From: SB11 sp965249955
GTDB lineage: Bacteria > Bacteroidota > Bacteroidia > UBA8524
Assembly (NCBI GenBank): GCA_965249955.1
Contig: OZ252261.1
Location: forward strand, 2,852,001-2,916,000
Length of the DNA: 64,000 nucleotides
Direction of reading: 5' to 3'
Made by a program: the position numbers and the translations under genes. The notes under the pieces were generated by a model. The model made no database searches. It was not told where the DNA came from and saw nothing but the letters and a program-made list of their open reading frames with translations. This document shows positions 45,345 to 54,602 of this stretch, in pieces; position 1 is the first letter of the stretch; each line of letters starts with the position of its first letter.

Positions 45345-47453
45345 TTATACCATTGTAAAATCAATCTGACGTTTTAGCGGGTCAGCTTTTTTCACTTTCA
45401 CCATTACAGGGTCGCCCAAGCGGTATTTGCGTTTAGAGCGTTTGCCCATCACAGCTTGTTCTTTTTCGTTAAACTCGTAGTAGTCATCAAACATGGTGTT
45501 AAGGCGTATCATACCCTCACATTTGTTTTCTACAATTTCAACATAAATTCCCCATTCGGTAACACCGGTAATAAGTCCTTTAAAATCTTGTCCAATAGAG
45601 TTTTCCAAAAATTCGGCTTGTTTGTATTTGATTGAGGCACGTTCAGCATCGGCGGCTTTTTGTTCCATCAGACTGCTGTGTTTGCAACGTTTTTCCCATT
45701 CAGGCGAAGGTTTTTCGGTTTCGCTTTCAAGGTATTTTTCAAGCAAGCGGTGCACCATCAAATCAGGGTAGCGGCGTATAGGGCTTGTAAAGTGAGTGTA
45801 AAAATCAAAAGCTAAACCGTAGTGACCTGTTTTTTGTGTAGTGTATACGGCTTTTGCCATTGTACGTATTGCCATACTTTGCAGTATGCCTTGCTCAGGC
45901 TTGCCTTCGGTGGCTATTGCCAAATCGTTAAAAGATTTGGTAATAGCTTTTGCTGAATCTAATTTCAGGCTGTAGCCAAAACGGCGGGCAAAGGCGCTAA
46001 AATCTTTTAGTTTGTTTTCGTCAGGGTTATCGTGTACACGGTATACAAATACGTTGGCTTCTTTTTGTTTTTTAGCGCGGTATTTATAGCCAAACTCAGC
46101 TACTTTGCGGTTGGCCAGTAGCATATACTCTTCAATAAGCTTGTGTGCATCTTTGCGCACTTTGGTGTATACACCAAGTGGTTTGCCTTTTTCATCAAGC
46201 TTAAATTTAACTTCTTCGGTTTCAAAACTTAATGCACCGTTTTTAAAGCGGGTTTCTTTAAGTTTTTTGGCAATATTGTTTAGTATTATTAGCTCTTCGG
46301 CCAAATCGCCTTCGCCTGTTTCAATACGTTCTTGTGCGTCTTCGTATGCAAAGCGACGTTGTGAGTGTATAACGGTTTTGCCTATCCACTGGTTAAGTAT
46401 TTCGGCTTTGTAGTTCATTTCAAAAACTGCCGAAAAGGTAAGTTTATCTTCATTTGGGCGAAGTGAACAAACTCCGTTACTCAATACTTCAGGAAGCATG
46501 GGTATGGTTCTATCTACCAAGTAAACTGATGTAGCTCGCTCAAAAGCGTTTTCGTCTAACTTTGTGCCAACACGCACATAGTGCGATACATCGGCAATGT
46601 GAACACCGATTTCGTAGTTTCCGTTTTCAAGTTTTTTAAACGATAGTGCATCGTCAAAATCTTTAGCATCTTCAGGGTCGATAGTAAATGTTAATGTTTC
46701 GCGAAAATCGACACGTTTTTTTATTTCGTTTTTACTAACTGTGGTAGGTATTTTTTGAGCTTCTTTTTCTACATCAGAAGGAAACTCTAGCGGAAAACCA
46801 AATTCAGCCACAATGGCGTGCATTTCGGTATCGTTTTCACCGGGCTCACCCAATACCGTTTTTACTTTACCAAATGGGTTTTTAGCATTTTCAGGCCAAT
46901 CGGTAAGGCTTACAATAACTTTTTGTCCGTCTTTTGCTCCGTTTAGGTTTTCGTTTGCCACAAAAATATCGGCATACATACGCTTATCATCAGGCACTAG
47001 AAACGAGAAATTTTTGTTGCGTTGCAGCGTACCTACATAGTCAATTTTAGCACGTTCTAATACCTCAAGCACAAAGCCTTCAGGCTTTTTATTTTTACGC
47101 GATGCGTATACGGTTACTGCAACTTTATCGCCATGCAGGGCGTGGTTAATATCAGATGAAGCAATAAAAATATCTTTGTCGCCTTCATCGGGCACAACAT
47201 AAGCACTACCCCTTTGGGTAATTTCTATTGTACCTTCAACATTGTTCATTTGGTTTTCGTAGTGATAACGACCAGGGTCGGTTTCGCCCAACTTACCTTC
47301 GCGTTTAAGGTCTTCAAGTAACTGAATTACATTTTTGTTTACTTTTTCAATGCCTAACTTTGCAGATATCTGTCTGAAATTCAATAATTTGTTAGGGTTT
47401 TCTTTAAATACTTTTAGTATAAGAGGTTTAAGTTCTTTTTTAGAATATGCCAT
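45345..47453 (-). CDS. rnr: Ribonuclease R
   Basis: A 702-residue 3'-5' exoribonuclease. The order is an N-terminal winged helix (about 1-65), cold-shock domains (about 70-230), the catalytic RNB domain (about 245-580, IDPEDAKDFDDALS with the metal-binding Asp residues) and a C-terminal S1 domain (about 620-700). It degrades structured RNA. It appears monocistronic. Confidence 0.96.
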   Translation of the reverse strand: MAYSKKELKPLILKVFKENPNKLLNFRQISAKLGIEKVNKNVIQLLEDLKREGKLGETDPGRYHYENQMNNVEGTIEITQRGSAYVVPDEGDKDIFIASSDINHALHGDKVAVTVYASRKNKKPEGFVLEVLERAKIDYVGTLQRNKNFSFLVPDDKRMYADIFVANENLNGAKDGQKVIVSLTDWPENAKNPFGKVKTVLGEPGENDTEMHAIVAEFGFPLEFPSDVEKEAQKIPTTVSKNEIKKRVDFRETLTFTIDPEDAKDFDDALSFKKLENGNYEIGVHIADVSHYVRVGTKLDENAFERATSVYLVDRTIPMLPEVLSNGVCSLRPNEDKLTFSAVFEMNYKAEILNQWIGKTVIHSQRRFAYEDAQERIETGEGDLAEELIILNNIAKKLKETRFKNGALSFETEEVKFKLDEKGKPLGVYTKVRKDAHKLIEEYMLLANRKVAEFGYKYRAKKQKEANVFVYRVHDNPDENKLKDFSAFARRFGYSLKLDSAKAITKSFNDLAIATEGKPEQGILQSMAIRTMAKAVYTTQKTGHYGLAFDFYTHFTSPIRRYPDLMVHRLLEKYLESETEKPSPEWEKRCKHSSLMEQKAADAERASIKYKQAEFLENSIGQDFKGLITGVTEWGIYVEIVENKCEGMIRLNTMFDDYYEFNEKEQAVMGKRSKRKYRLGDPVMVKVKKADPLKRQIDFTMV

Positions 47454-47641
47454 TTGTAATGGTAGTGTTTTGATATAAAAATATGGATGTTTTCACAACA
47501 TCTATACTATGCAAGTATAGCTTTTTGTTTGGAGCTTAAAAAGAAATAAAAGTTAACAGAAAATAGGCTTGTGATATTTTTTTAGCCTCAACTATTTTAA
47601 GTAATGGCAGCAACTTGCCACTTGCTTGTTTTTTTGACTTT

Positions 47642-48280
47642 TTACCGTCTTTTCAGTCTTGCTTTTGCATACACAACAATTATCGAGCCTAATATTGCCA
47701 AAGCATACCAAAGCACTTGTTCGGCACTAATAGGATTACTGTTGTTATTGTCTTTATTAGAGTTTTTGTTTTTACTTTTCTTTTTTTCTTTTTTCTGCTT
47801 AAAAAGTTTTTCAGCTCCTTTGGTAGCCCACATACCAAGTTTATCTTGTGTAGCAGTACTTTGGCAATGTGTGTAAGAACTTTTTTTACTGAATTTAAAA
47901 CGTGTATAGGCAATGGCATATCCATCGCACACCATGCGCAGGTTAATATCTTGATTGTTGAGGTAGGTGTAGCGAAGCAAGCGACCATAGCGGTCTTTAT
48001 CTTGGTTCATTATATCATCTTTAATACGTATTGTTTTGCCCTCTATCAGGTGTTTAAGGTATAGTTTAGCGTCGTTGCCAAAATAGGTATTCATTTCAGG
48101 GGCATCAATACCTAGCATACGTACTTTTTCTCCCGATGAAATTACATAAGTATCGCCATCAATCACCCTAACTACTTTTGTTGTTTGGGCGTATGCAAAT
48201 GCAGGAATAAGAAGTAATAATGTGTATAATAACAGTAGTTTATTTATCCACTGTGTTAGTTTGGGCTGCCCAATATCCAT
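47642..48280 (-). CDS. Thermonuclease (SNase)-family protein with C-terminal membrane helix
   Basis: A 212-residue protein. A signal or membrane helix (13-31) is followed by the nuclease domain (36-150) with VIDGDTY, GIDAPEMNTYFG and DRYGRLLRY, which carry the calcium and catalytic residues of staphylococcal nuclease. A Lys/Asn-rich linker and a final helix (about 188-205) precede RLKRR. It is a probable envelope-tethered DNase/RNase. TATTTTTG (48292-48285) lies four bases before the ATG. Confidence 0.88.
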   Translation of the reverse strand: MDIGQPKLTQWINKLLLLYTLLLLIPAFAYAQTTKVVRVIDGDTYVISSGEKVRMLGIDAPEMNTYFGNDAKLYLKHLIEGKTIRIKDDIMNQDKDRYGRLLRYTYLNNQDINLRMVCDGYAIAYTRFKFSKKSSYTHCQSTATQDKLGMWATKGAEKLFKQKKEKKKSKNKNSNKDNNNSNPISAEQVLWYALAILGSIIVVYAKARLKRR

Positions 48281-48295
48281 TGCTCAAAAATAATA

Positions 48296-48331
48296 AAAAC
48301 AGGCTTCTAAAATTTTTTAGAAGCCTGTTTT
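48296..48331 (-). terminator. 17-bp perfect hairpin ending the hutI-CdtB transcript
   Basis: AAAACAGGCTTCTAAAA (48296-48312) and its exact complement (48315-48331) are separated by TT. It lies 24 bases past the stop of the second CdtB-like gene and immediately upstream of the thermonuclease promoter. Confidence 0.75.
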
Positions 48332-48354
48332 ATGTATTAGTTTTTTAGTGATAA

Positions 48355-49029
48355 TTAAACATCGAAAACTACAGGGTAGTGATCTGATACAACAAAAGTA
48401 TCTAATACAATTCCTGTAACGGCTAAGCCTGTATCTTTAACCATGTAATCGTATTTCTTTTTTGTTGATGGGTATGTAGCCTTATTAGGAGGACATAAAA
48501 CCCCATAGGGAGGAACCCAAGTTGAAGGTTCGCGATTGTAATCTCCTGCAACATACCAATTGGCAAGCCCCATTGCATTTACATTGGTTATTAATCCGGG
48601 GTCATCATTTCCATTACCTGAAAATCCGTGTATACTAAATACATATTTACCACCTACTAACATACCAATGGCAGGTCTACCACCTACTAAACCCGGGGGT
48701 GCATACAATAAGTTGGTTGGAGCTACTTGAGAAGCTAGTGCAATATTTACCCTATTTCCGTTAGGGTCTGTTTGTGCCCAAACAATGTAATAGGTTACTT
48801 TTGAGGGTTTCCAAGTGTAATAACCTGTAACCAGCCCAAATGGTGGTGCTCCAATCCATGCGGGAGCTATAGCACCAACTGATGATGGTGGCGCTGCACC
48901 ACATTCTTGTAAGCAAACCACATCTGAGTCAACTTTGTCAGTAGCTAATAATTGTTGGACACCAATTGTCCATTTGCTATCCATACTATTGGTAGCACCT
49001 TGCATGTTCCACGTTGTAATTCTTGTCAT
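48355..49029 (-). CDS. CdtB-like DNase I-fold protein (copy 2)
   Basis: A 224-residue protein resembling the catalytic subunit of cytolethal distending toxin. Shared landmarks: TTWNMQGATNS (Asn8), VVCLQECG (Glu42), SIHGF (His134), AGDYNREP (Asp163, Asn165, Arg166), YDYMV (Asp194) and VSDHYPV (Asp216, His217). All catalytic positions of the DNase I fold are kept, so nuclease or phosphatase activity is plausible. There is no signal peptide and no CdtA, CdtC or other delivery gene nearby. It follows copy 1 by 24 bases, downstream of hutI. Confidence 0.8.
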   Translation of the reverse strand: MTRITTWNMQGATNSMDSKWTIGVQQLLATDKVDSDVVCLQECGAAPPSSVGAIAPAWIGAPPFGLVTGYYTWKPSKVTYYIVWAQTDPNGNRVNIALASQVAPTNLLYAPPGLVGGRPAIGMLVGGKYVFSIHGFSGNGNDDPGLITNVNAMGLANWYVAGDYNREPSTWVPPYGVLCPPNKATYPSTKKKYDYMVKDTGLAVTGIVLDTFVVSDHYPVVFDV

Positions 49030-49053
49030 AATTGATAGTATTTAGTTTAAAAG

Positions 49054-49770
49054 TTAAAAGACAAATTCAACAGCATCATGGTCGGATACGGGCATACTCA
49101 ATACAGTACCAAAATTTCTTCTTCCTGCAAAGGCTACCATATAATCCAGCCTTCCTCCACTATTGTGTGTGGGTCTATCAGGAGGCCAAATAAAACCATT
49201 TTCTCTATTCCAAGGTGGCTCGGGGTCGCGGTTGAAATCACCAGCGGCATACCAACTTGCATATCGTGCATTTATAGTTTCTATTAATTTGGGCGCATCT
49301 GCACCATGTGTTTTTGAGTTAGCATGGATGCAAAAGATATTTCGAATACCATCACCTATACCAATAGCTGGGCGTGTAGAAAAATTATCTTTTACGGTAA
49401 CGGGTTCTATATATAGAAAGTAAGAAGGTCTAGTTTTTGACATTATAGATAGGTTGACTCTATTTGCTCCGTCGTCAGTTCTTACCCAAAGTACGTAAAT
49501 AGCCATATCGTACCTATCGCTGAAAGGGTGCCAAATAAAATTTACATATTCGATATCAGGGGGAGAGCCTAAAAACCTAACAGGGCGGGGAAAAGGTTCT
49601 ATTTCGTGTGCATAAACTTCATCAAACCCTTCTGAAGCTAGTGGCCAACCGCTTTCTTGCAGGCATACTACATCAGCCTTTTGTGATACAAAGAAAAACT
49701 TTGCTGCATCGCGCCATTTGCTGGTGTCGCTGTCGCTGGCACCTTGCATATTCCAAGTAATAACCTTCAT
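49054..49770 (-). CDS. CdtB-like DNase I-fold protein (copy 1)
   Basis: A 238-residue protein from ATG 49770 (a TTG two codons upstream is less likely). It shows ITWNMQGASDSDTSKW (Asn7), VVCLQESG (Glu39), CIHAN (His149), AGDFNRDP (Asp178, Asn180, Arg181), LDYMV (Asp209) and VSDHDAV (Asp230, His231). It is clearly paralogous to copy 2 but diverged. There is no signal peptide. The start is 30 bases after hutI, so the three genes probably share a transcript. Roles as an interbacterial or host-directed toxin, or in DNA metabolism, are all open. Confidence 0.8.
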   Translation of the reverse strand: MKVITWNMQGASDSDTSKWRDAAKFFFVSQKADVVCLQESGWPLASEGFDEVYAHEIEPFPRPVRFLGSPPDIEYVNFIWHPFSDRYDMAIYVLWVRTDDGANRVNLSIMSKTRPSYFLYIEPVTVKDNFSTRPAIGIGDGIRNIFCIHANSKTHGADAPKLIETINARYASWYAAGDFNRDPEPPWNRENGFIWPPDRPTHNSGGRLDYMVAFAGRRNFGTVLSMPVSDHDAVEFVF

Positions 49771-49800
49771 GTACAATTGATAGATAAATGCGAGTGTAAT

Positions 49801-51054
49801 TTACACCTTTTCACCATTTATAAAAACATTTTCTATCCAGTTATTTTGGTGTGCATAGGGTATCCAAGCCAAAGAGGGTATTTTTTTTGTAATAATAAAA
49901 TTAGCTTTTTTACCAATGGTTATACTGCCTACTTTGTTTGATAATTCCAAAGCCGCTGCCCCATTTATAGTGGTAGCATTAAAAGCTTCTTCGGGTGTTA
50001 GTTTCATTTGTATACAACCAAGGGCAGTAATAAAGCGCATATCGCCTGCGGGTGAGCTGCCGGGGTTATAATCGCTGGCCAAAACTAAAGGCAAACCTGC
50101 ATTAATAATTTTACGTGCAGGTGTATAGGGCAAACCTAAATAAAATGAGCAACCGGGTAGGCCTACGGGTAGTGTATTGCTGTTTTGCAGTGCTTCAATT
50201 TCAGCATCGCCGGTGTGTTCCAAATGGTCTACACTTATAGCATTGTGGGCTACGGCCACTTGTACACCTCCGCTATAATCCAATTGGTTGCCGTGTATTT
50301 TAGCTTTTAGTCCATATTTAGCCCCTTCTTTTAATATTTGGGCAGTTTCGTCAACGCTAAAAAATCCTGTTTCGCAAAAAGCATCTATATAATCGGCCAA
50401 ACCTTCGGCCGCAATGGCGGGCAGCATTTGGTTAATTATTAAGTCTATATATCCCTTGTGATTTTGCTTGTATTCGGTAGGGAAGGCGTGCGCACCCAAA
50501 AAGGTTGCTTTTACTGGTATGGGTGCTTTTTCTTTTAGTCGCTTTATTACACGTAATATTTTCAGCTCATTATCAACCGTTAGTCCATAACCACTTTTTA
50601 TTTCTATTGCCCCTGTACCTTTACTTATCAACTCTTGCAGGCGCACCCAAGCACCTTCAAACAACTCGTCTTCGGTAGCATCGTTTACTCGCCTTGCTGA
50701 GTTTAGTATGCCGCCGCCTGCAGCGGCTATTTCTTCATAACTGGCACCTTTTATTTTTAGTACAAATTCTTCTTCGCGGCTGCGGGCAAATACCAAATGG
50801 GTATGGCTATCAACAAAAGTGGGAAGAACTATTTTGCCTTCGGCATTTATTTGGTTTGATGGTATTATGGTTTGAAAGTTTGGTGATTTTTCTAAATCAG
50901 CCATAGCACCAAACTCTTTTATTATACCCTCCTCAACAAAAAGATAAGCGTTATCAATACTGGCAAAGTTGGCCATTTGGGCACCGCGCTTCACAGTTAT
51001 ATCAGGAGAAAGTACTCCGTACAAAGATTTTATATTGGTGATGAACAAAGACAT
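49801..51054 (-). CDS. hutI: Imidazolonepropionase
   Basis: A 417-residue amidohydrolase that opens imidazolone-5-propionate to N-formimino-L-glutamate in histidine breakdown. Motifs: FVDSHTHLVFA (metal His pair), EIKSGYGL, HGNQLDYSGG and SVDHLEHT, and ASDYNPGSSP. No other hut gene is in the window. TATTTTTG (51066-51059) followed by CCCC and ATG predicts a leaderless mRNA. Two CdtB-like genes follow closely. Confidence 0.96.
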   Translation of the reverse strand: MSLFITNIKSLYGVLSPDITVKRGAQMANFASIDNAYLFVEEGIIKEFGAMADLEKSPNFQTIIPSNQINAEGKIVLPTFVDSHTHLVFARSREEEFVLKIKGASYEEIAAAGGGILNSARRVNDATEDELFEGAWVRLQELISKGTGAIEIKSGYGLTVDNELKILRVIKRLKEKAPIPVKATFLGAHAFPTEYKQNHKGYIDLIINQMLPAIAAEGLADYIDAFCETGFFSVDETAQILKEGAKYGLKAKIHGNQLDYSGGVQVAVAHNAISVDHLEHTGDAEIEALQNSNTLPVGLPGCSFYLGLPYTPARKIINAGLPLVLASDYNPGSSPAGDMRFITALGCIQMKLTPEEAFNATTINGAAALELSNKVGSITIGKKANFIITKKIPSLAWIPYAHQNNWIENVFINGEKV

Positions 51055-51100
51055 GGGGCAAAAATAGGGAAGTTGGGAGGAAAAAGGACTAGGTGATTTA

Positions 51101-51481
51101 TTAGCCTAGTTTATAGCAGTTTTTTGTAAGCCAATTTTTTATTTCATCAAACTTACACTCACCTTTTGCTACGCAAATAACCATTTCATATTTGTGGGTT
51201 TGTGATGCCTTAATATCGTATCCATTTTTGAGTAATAGCAAACGCATTAAAACATAACCTGTACGTTTATTGCCATCAACAAAAGGATGGTTGTTTAGTA
51301 TACTTTCTAAAACGGCGGTAGCTTTTTCAATAGCTGAGGGATAAAGTTCTTGTCCGTCAAAAGTTTGGAATGGTCTGTTAATGGCTGCTTCAACAAGTGC
51401 CTTATCTCTAATACCATCCGAACCACCAAATTCTTTAATTACGCGACTATGAATGGCTAGTACTTCTTCAAAATTAATCAT
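51101..51481 (-). CDS. doc: Doc-type (Fic/Doc) toxin of a toxin-antitoxin pair
   Basis: A 126-residue protein with HPFVDGNKRT at 65-74, the Doc form of the Fic motif. Doc-type proteins phosphorylate elongation factor Tu, blocking translation. Its start overlaps the upstream small gene by 4 bases (ATGA), the usual antitoxin-toxin arrangement. Confidence 0.88.
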   Translation of the reverse strand: MINFEEVLAIHSRVIKEFGGSDGIRDKALVEAAINRPFQTFDGQELYPSAIEKATAVLESILNNHPFVDGNKRTGYVLMRLLLLKNGYDIKASQTHKYEMVICVAKGECKFDEIKNWLTKNCYKLG

Positions 51482-51663
51482 TGAGCAAGTTTTTGAAGTA
51501 CTTCTTTATCTTCATCAAATATTTTAGATAGATAATCTTCAGTAGGTCTTGTTTGTGTTTTGGCTTCGATATTTTTTAATACAGCCAAAATATCTTCTAA
51601 AACCACATCAGGTATATTATCAAGTACCCTTATAATTTCGGTTTTAAGTTCTTCGTGTCCCAT
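51478..51663 (-). CDS. Putative antitoxin for the Doc toxin
   Basis: A 61-residue acidic, helical protein (MGHEELKTEII...) with no clear DNA-binding fold; its place and 4-base overlap with doc suggest the antitoxin. TATATTTG (51678-51671) lies seven bases before the ATG. Confidence 0.6.
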   Translation of the reverse strand: MGHEELKTEIIRVLDNIPDVVLEDILAVLKNIEAKTQTRPTEDYLSKIFDEDKEVLQKLAQ

Positions 51664-51756
51664 AGTATTTCAAATATACAATTTAATTAAAGCAGGTTTT
51701 GCATAGGGTAACTTAGCAATGACTTGGTATGATGGCTTTGAAACCCATCGCTTTTG

Positions 51757-51805
51757 AAATTACAGCGCAACGTAGGGTTTAAAACCCTACGTTGCGCTGT
51801 AATTT
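51757..51805. repeat. 49-base perfect palindrome
   Basis: Two perfectly complementary 24-base arms (51757-51780 and 51782-51805) flank a single A. The core reads GCGCAACGTAGGG. There is no T tract beyond it, and it lies between two leftward genes. It could be a cruciform-forming repeat element, a recombination or protein-binding site, or an unusual terminator for the acetyltransferase transcript. Confidence 0.8.
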
Positions 51806-51866
51806 AACAGAACAGGAATTTTTTATCCTGTTTAAAAGATGTCTATTTATGTTAATAGTAATAGAA

Positions 51867-52658
51867 TCAACCAAAGTTGCCCCCTACACGGTTGTATACA
51901 TTTTGGGGTTGCCATTCAATTTTTTCTCCTAAGCGCATTTTCTTAATGCGTTTTAAGGGGCTAAAATTATTAATTTCTAAAAAGTTTGTGGCAGCAGCAT
52001 TTTCCATAGGAAAAAGGCATAGTCCATTGCTTTTTAGTCTATACTTCATCAACTCTGTGCCAGCTTCTTCGGTTTCGGCTATTATCAGCCCTTCGCCAAA
52101 AGTAGGCACATAAAAACCTTTTACTTGGTTGTTTTGAATAAAAACTTGTGCTTGGGCAAGATATGGATTTAACGTATCGAACCTGTTTTCGCCAAAAATG
52201 GCCGTATCCATACTGTGTAAATCAGCTCTAAACTTTTCGTCAAAAGGTTGTATGAGTGGTGAAGTAGGGCTTTCAATCTTCACCTCTTTAAAGGCAACAT
52301 ATTCTGTTTCAGTAACAAAGCCTAGTTTATTGTATACGTATTCGCCTAATTCGGTGGCAATTAACAAAATGGTTTTATAGGAGCTAGGCACGCTATCAAT
52401 AAGTGCTTTGGTAATTGTTGTACCTAGCCCTTTGCCTCTGTGCTCTTCATTCACAATAATATGCGATAGCCATGCAGTATTTTTATGCAGTATGGTATTT
52501 CCTATGCCAATAATATTTCCGTTTTCAACTAGTTTAATTGGGTGGCAACTTGGTGCATTAACATAGTATTGTAAGTGGGGTATAATTGATGGCCAGTCGC
52601 TAGGTTTTATAGCATCAATCTCAACAAAATCATTAGCAGTAATAGGTTGTATTTTCAT
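51867..52658 (-). CDS. GNAT-family acetyltransferase with C-terminal extra domain
   Basis: A 263-residue protein. The GNAT domain occupies about 1-130 (NEEHRGKGLGTTITKAL is the acetyl-CoA loop; VYNKLGF closes it). Residues 135-263 form a second domain like those of two-domain acetyltransferases of unknown substrate. Monocistronic. Confidence 0.85.
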   Translation of the reverse strand: MKIQPITANDFVEIDAIKPSDWPSIIPHLQYYVNAPSCHPIKLVENGNIIGIGNTILHKNTAWLSHIIVNEEHRGKGLGTTITKALIDSVPSSYKTILLIATELGEYVYNKLGFVTETEYVAFKEVKIESPTSPLIQPFDEKFRADLHSMDTAIFGENRFDTLNPYLAQAQVFIQNNQVKGFYVPTFGEGLIIAETEEAGTELMKYRLKSNGLCLFPMENAAATNFLEINNFSPLKRIKKMRLGEKIEWQPQNVYNRVGGNFG

Positions 52659-52757
52659 AGTTTTATCAAATGCTATTCAAAAATAATGCCTCAGTTTTAA
52701 CCTATAAAATAGTTTTTTGCAGAAAAGGGTAGCCAATGGATTTAGTATCTTCGCCGC

Positions 52758-53273
52758 ATGGATATACAGCAAGTGCTATCTAAGCCTATTCAAAAAGGCG
52801 AAAATGTTTTTATAGCCCCAAATGCTACGGTTATCGGCAATGTTTCGCTTGGAAATGATTGCTCGGTTTGGTTTGGTGCTGTGTTGCGTGCAGATAGTGA
52901 TTGTATAACTATTGGCAACCGTACCAACATACAAGACAATGCCGTTATACATGTTGATCCTAACGAACCTGCTACCATTGGTAACGATTGTATTATAGGG
53001 CATCTTGCCCTTGTGCACGGTGCTACCATTGGCAATAATGTGTTGGTGGGGATGCACAGTACAGTGATGAATGGTGCTAAAGTGGGTAATTTTTGTATTA
53101 TTGGTGCCAATGCAATGGTGCCGGCGGGTATGCAAATACCCGATTATAGCATGGTAGTGGGCACACCCGCCAAAATAGTGAAACAACTAAGCCCCGAACA
53201 TATACAGGCGGTTGAAAAAAACGCGGCTGTGTATGTGGAGTTGGCAAAGGAATATATTGAGTTTTACAAATAA
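52758..53273 (+). CDS. Gamma-carbonic anhydrase-like hexapeptide protein
   Basis: A 171-residue left-handed beta-helix protein. Hexapeptide repeats run from about 18 to 150. His65, His82 and His87 (GHLALVH) sit as the zinc ligands of gamma-carbonic anhydrases (YrdA/CaiE type). Activity is likely but not certain for this branch. TATCTTCG (52746-52753), a -7 variant, lies four bases before the ATG. Confidence 0.9.
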   Translation: MDIQQVLSKPIQKGENVFIAPNATVIGNVSLGNDCSVWFGAVLRADSDCITIGNRTNIQDNAVIHVDPNEPATIGNDCIIGHLALVHGATIGNNVLVGMHSTVMNGAKVGNFCIIGANAMVPAGMQIPDYSMVVGTPAKIVKQLSPEHIQAVEKNAAVYVELAKEYIEFYK

Positions 53274-53334
53274 ATGTTGAATGGTTAAATGGCTATTGTT
53301 TTAGTCATTTAACAAATAGCCATTAAAATATTTA

Positions 53335-53757
53335 ATGAAATTAAACACAAATAAGTACGAAAGCGAATTGCAGGTGCGCCCTGATGATATTGATATGTTT
53401 CAACACGTGCATAGTGCTAAGTATATTGATTATGTATTGGCTGCCCGCTACGACCAAATGGCACGTTGCTATGGTATGCCTATGGAAGAGTTTATGCAAA
53501 ATGGCTTAGGTTGGGTAATAGCCTCTACCTATATGGAATATAAACGCCCGTTAAAAATGGGAGATTATTTTATAGTTCGTACTCAATTAGTACAATTTGA
53601 AAAACACACTGCCAAAGTAGAGTTTGAGATATTGAAAAAAGAAGGTCTGAAACTAAGCTGCAACGGTCATTTTAATTATACTATGATTGATATGGAAACA
53701 GGTCGCGCAAAGCAATTGCCCGATTGGATTATTGAACGTTATAGTCTACCCGAATAA
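53335..53757 (+). CDS. Hotdog-fold acyl-CoA thioesterase
   Basis: A 140-residue 4HBT-family protein. The active-site pattern DDIDMFQHVHSAKYIDY (about 17-33) is typical of the YbgC/FadM branch. It hydrolyses short or medium acyl thioesters; the exact substrate is unknown. It is 61 bases after the carbonic anhydrase gene and 5 before the next gene. Confidence 0.88.
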   Translation: MKLNTNKYESELQVRPDDIDMFQHVHSAKYIDYVLAARYDQMARCYGMPMEEFMQNGLGWVIASTYMEYKRPLKMGDYFIVRTQLVQFEKHTAKVEFEILKKEGLKLSCNGHFNYTMIDMETGRAKQLPDWIIERYSLPE

Positions 53758-53762
53758 TACCT

Positions 53763-54602
53763 ATGAACTATTTTGTAATACAATGCTACGGCAAAGAACG
53801 CATACTACGCGAGGCTAAGTTTTGTGTATTATCCTTACTAAAATTTATAAAAGACGATAGCGGCTATACGATTATTTTATATACCGATAATGCCCCTTAT
53901 TTTAGTGATATAAGCCAATATGTAGTTTGTGAACCTATGACACCAGAAATGGTGCAAGAGTGGAAGGGCGAGCATAATTTTATTCATCGTGTGAAGGTGA
54001 AAATGCTGATGCAATTTGCCCAAAAATACGAGGGTAAATTTATTTATTTAGATAGCGATACGTGGTTTAAAAACCATCCGCAACTTTTGTTTGACTTGAT
54101 TGATGATAGTAATGCATTATTGCATTTGCCCGAAGCTCAGCTAAAAAGCAATGCCAACCCTATAATAAAAAAAATACATCGTTTTGTTAAGGGAAAAGAA
54201 TTTGCCATAAACGGTGGCGAAAAGGTGAGCATACCTGCTGAATATTATATGTGGAATGCAGGTGTTATTGGCTTGCAAACCCCTGTAATGCCTTTGCTTG
54301 AACGTGTATTGCAACTTACTGATGCTATGCTTGCCCAATACCAAAAACATGTGATGGAGCAATTGGCCTTTTCTTATTTTTTACAGAAAGAATATACCGC
54401 ACACCGCAGCGATGCTACTATTGAACACTATTGGCCGTATTGTAACGCCGCCGAACAACCCTTACAAACTTTGTTTGAAGGCTTAGAAGGAAAACCACTT
54501 GATGATAAAATAGCTACTGTTACTGCTTTTGATTGGGGCTTTACTCTTCAAGCACAAAAGAAAAAAGGCTTTTTTGGTAAACTAATGGCAAAACTAAAAT
54601 AA
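53763..54602 (+). CDS. GT-A fold glycosyltransferase-like protein
   Basis: A 279-residue protein. The DXD-type motif YLDSDTWF (Asp97, Asp99) after a Rossmann-like half, and WNAGVIGLQ near residue 163, resemble family 8-like glycosyltransferases. The sugar donor and acceptor are unknown. A basic C-terminal tail (KKKGFFGKLMAKLK) may associate with the membrane. Its end overlaps the converging DUF72 gene by 9 bases. Confidence 0.65.
   Translation: MNYFVIQCYGKERILREAKFCVLSLLKFIKDDSGYTIILYTDNAPYFSDISQYVVCEPMTPEMVQEWKGEHNFIHRVKVKMLMQFAQKYEGKFIYLDSDTWFKNHPQLLFDLIDDSNALLHLPEAQLKSNANPIIKKIHRFVKGKEFAINGGEKVSIPAEYYMWNAGVIGLQTPVMPLLERVLQLTDAMLAQYQKHVMEQLAFSYFLQKEYTAHRSDATIEHYWPYCNAAEQPLQTLFEGLEGKPLDDKIATVTAFDWGFTLQAQKKKGFFGKLMAKLK

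Noticed and set aside
52776..53186. Long antisense frames across the gamma-carbonic anhydrase gene
   Set aside because: They are shadows of the hexapeptide-repeat coding sequence with His/Asn-biased, non-protein-like composition.
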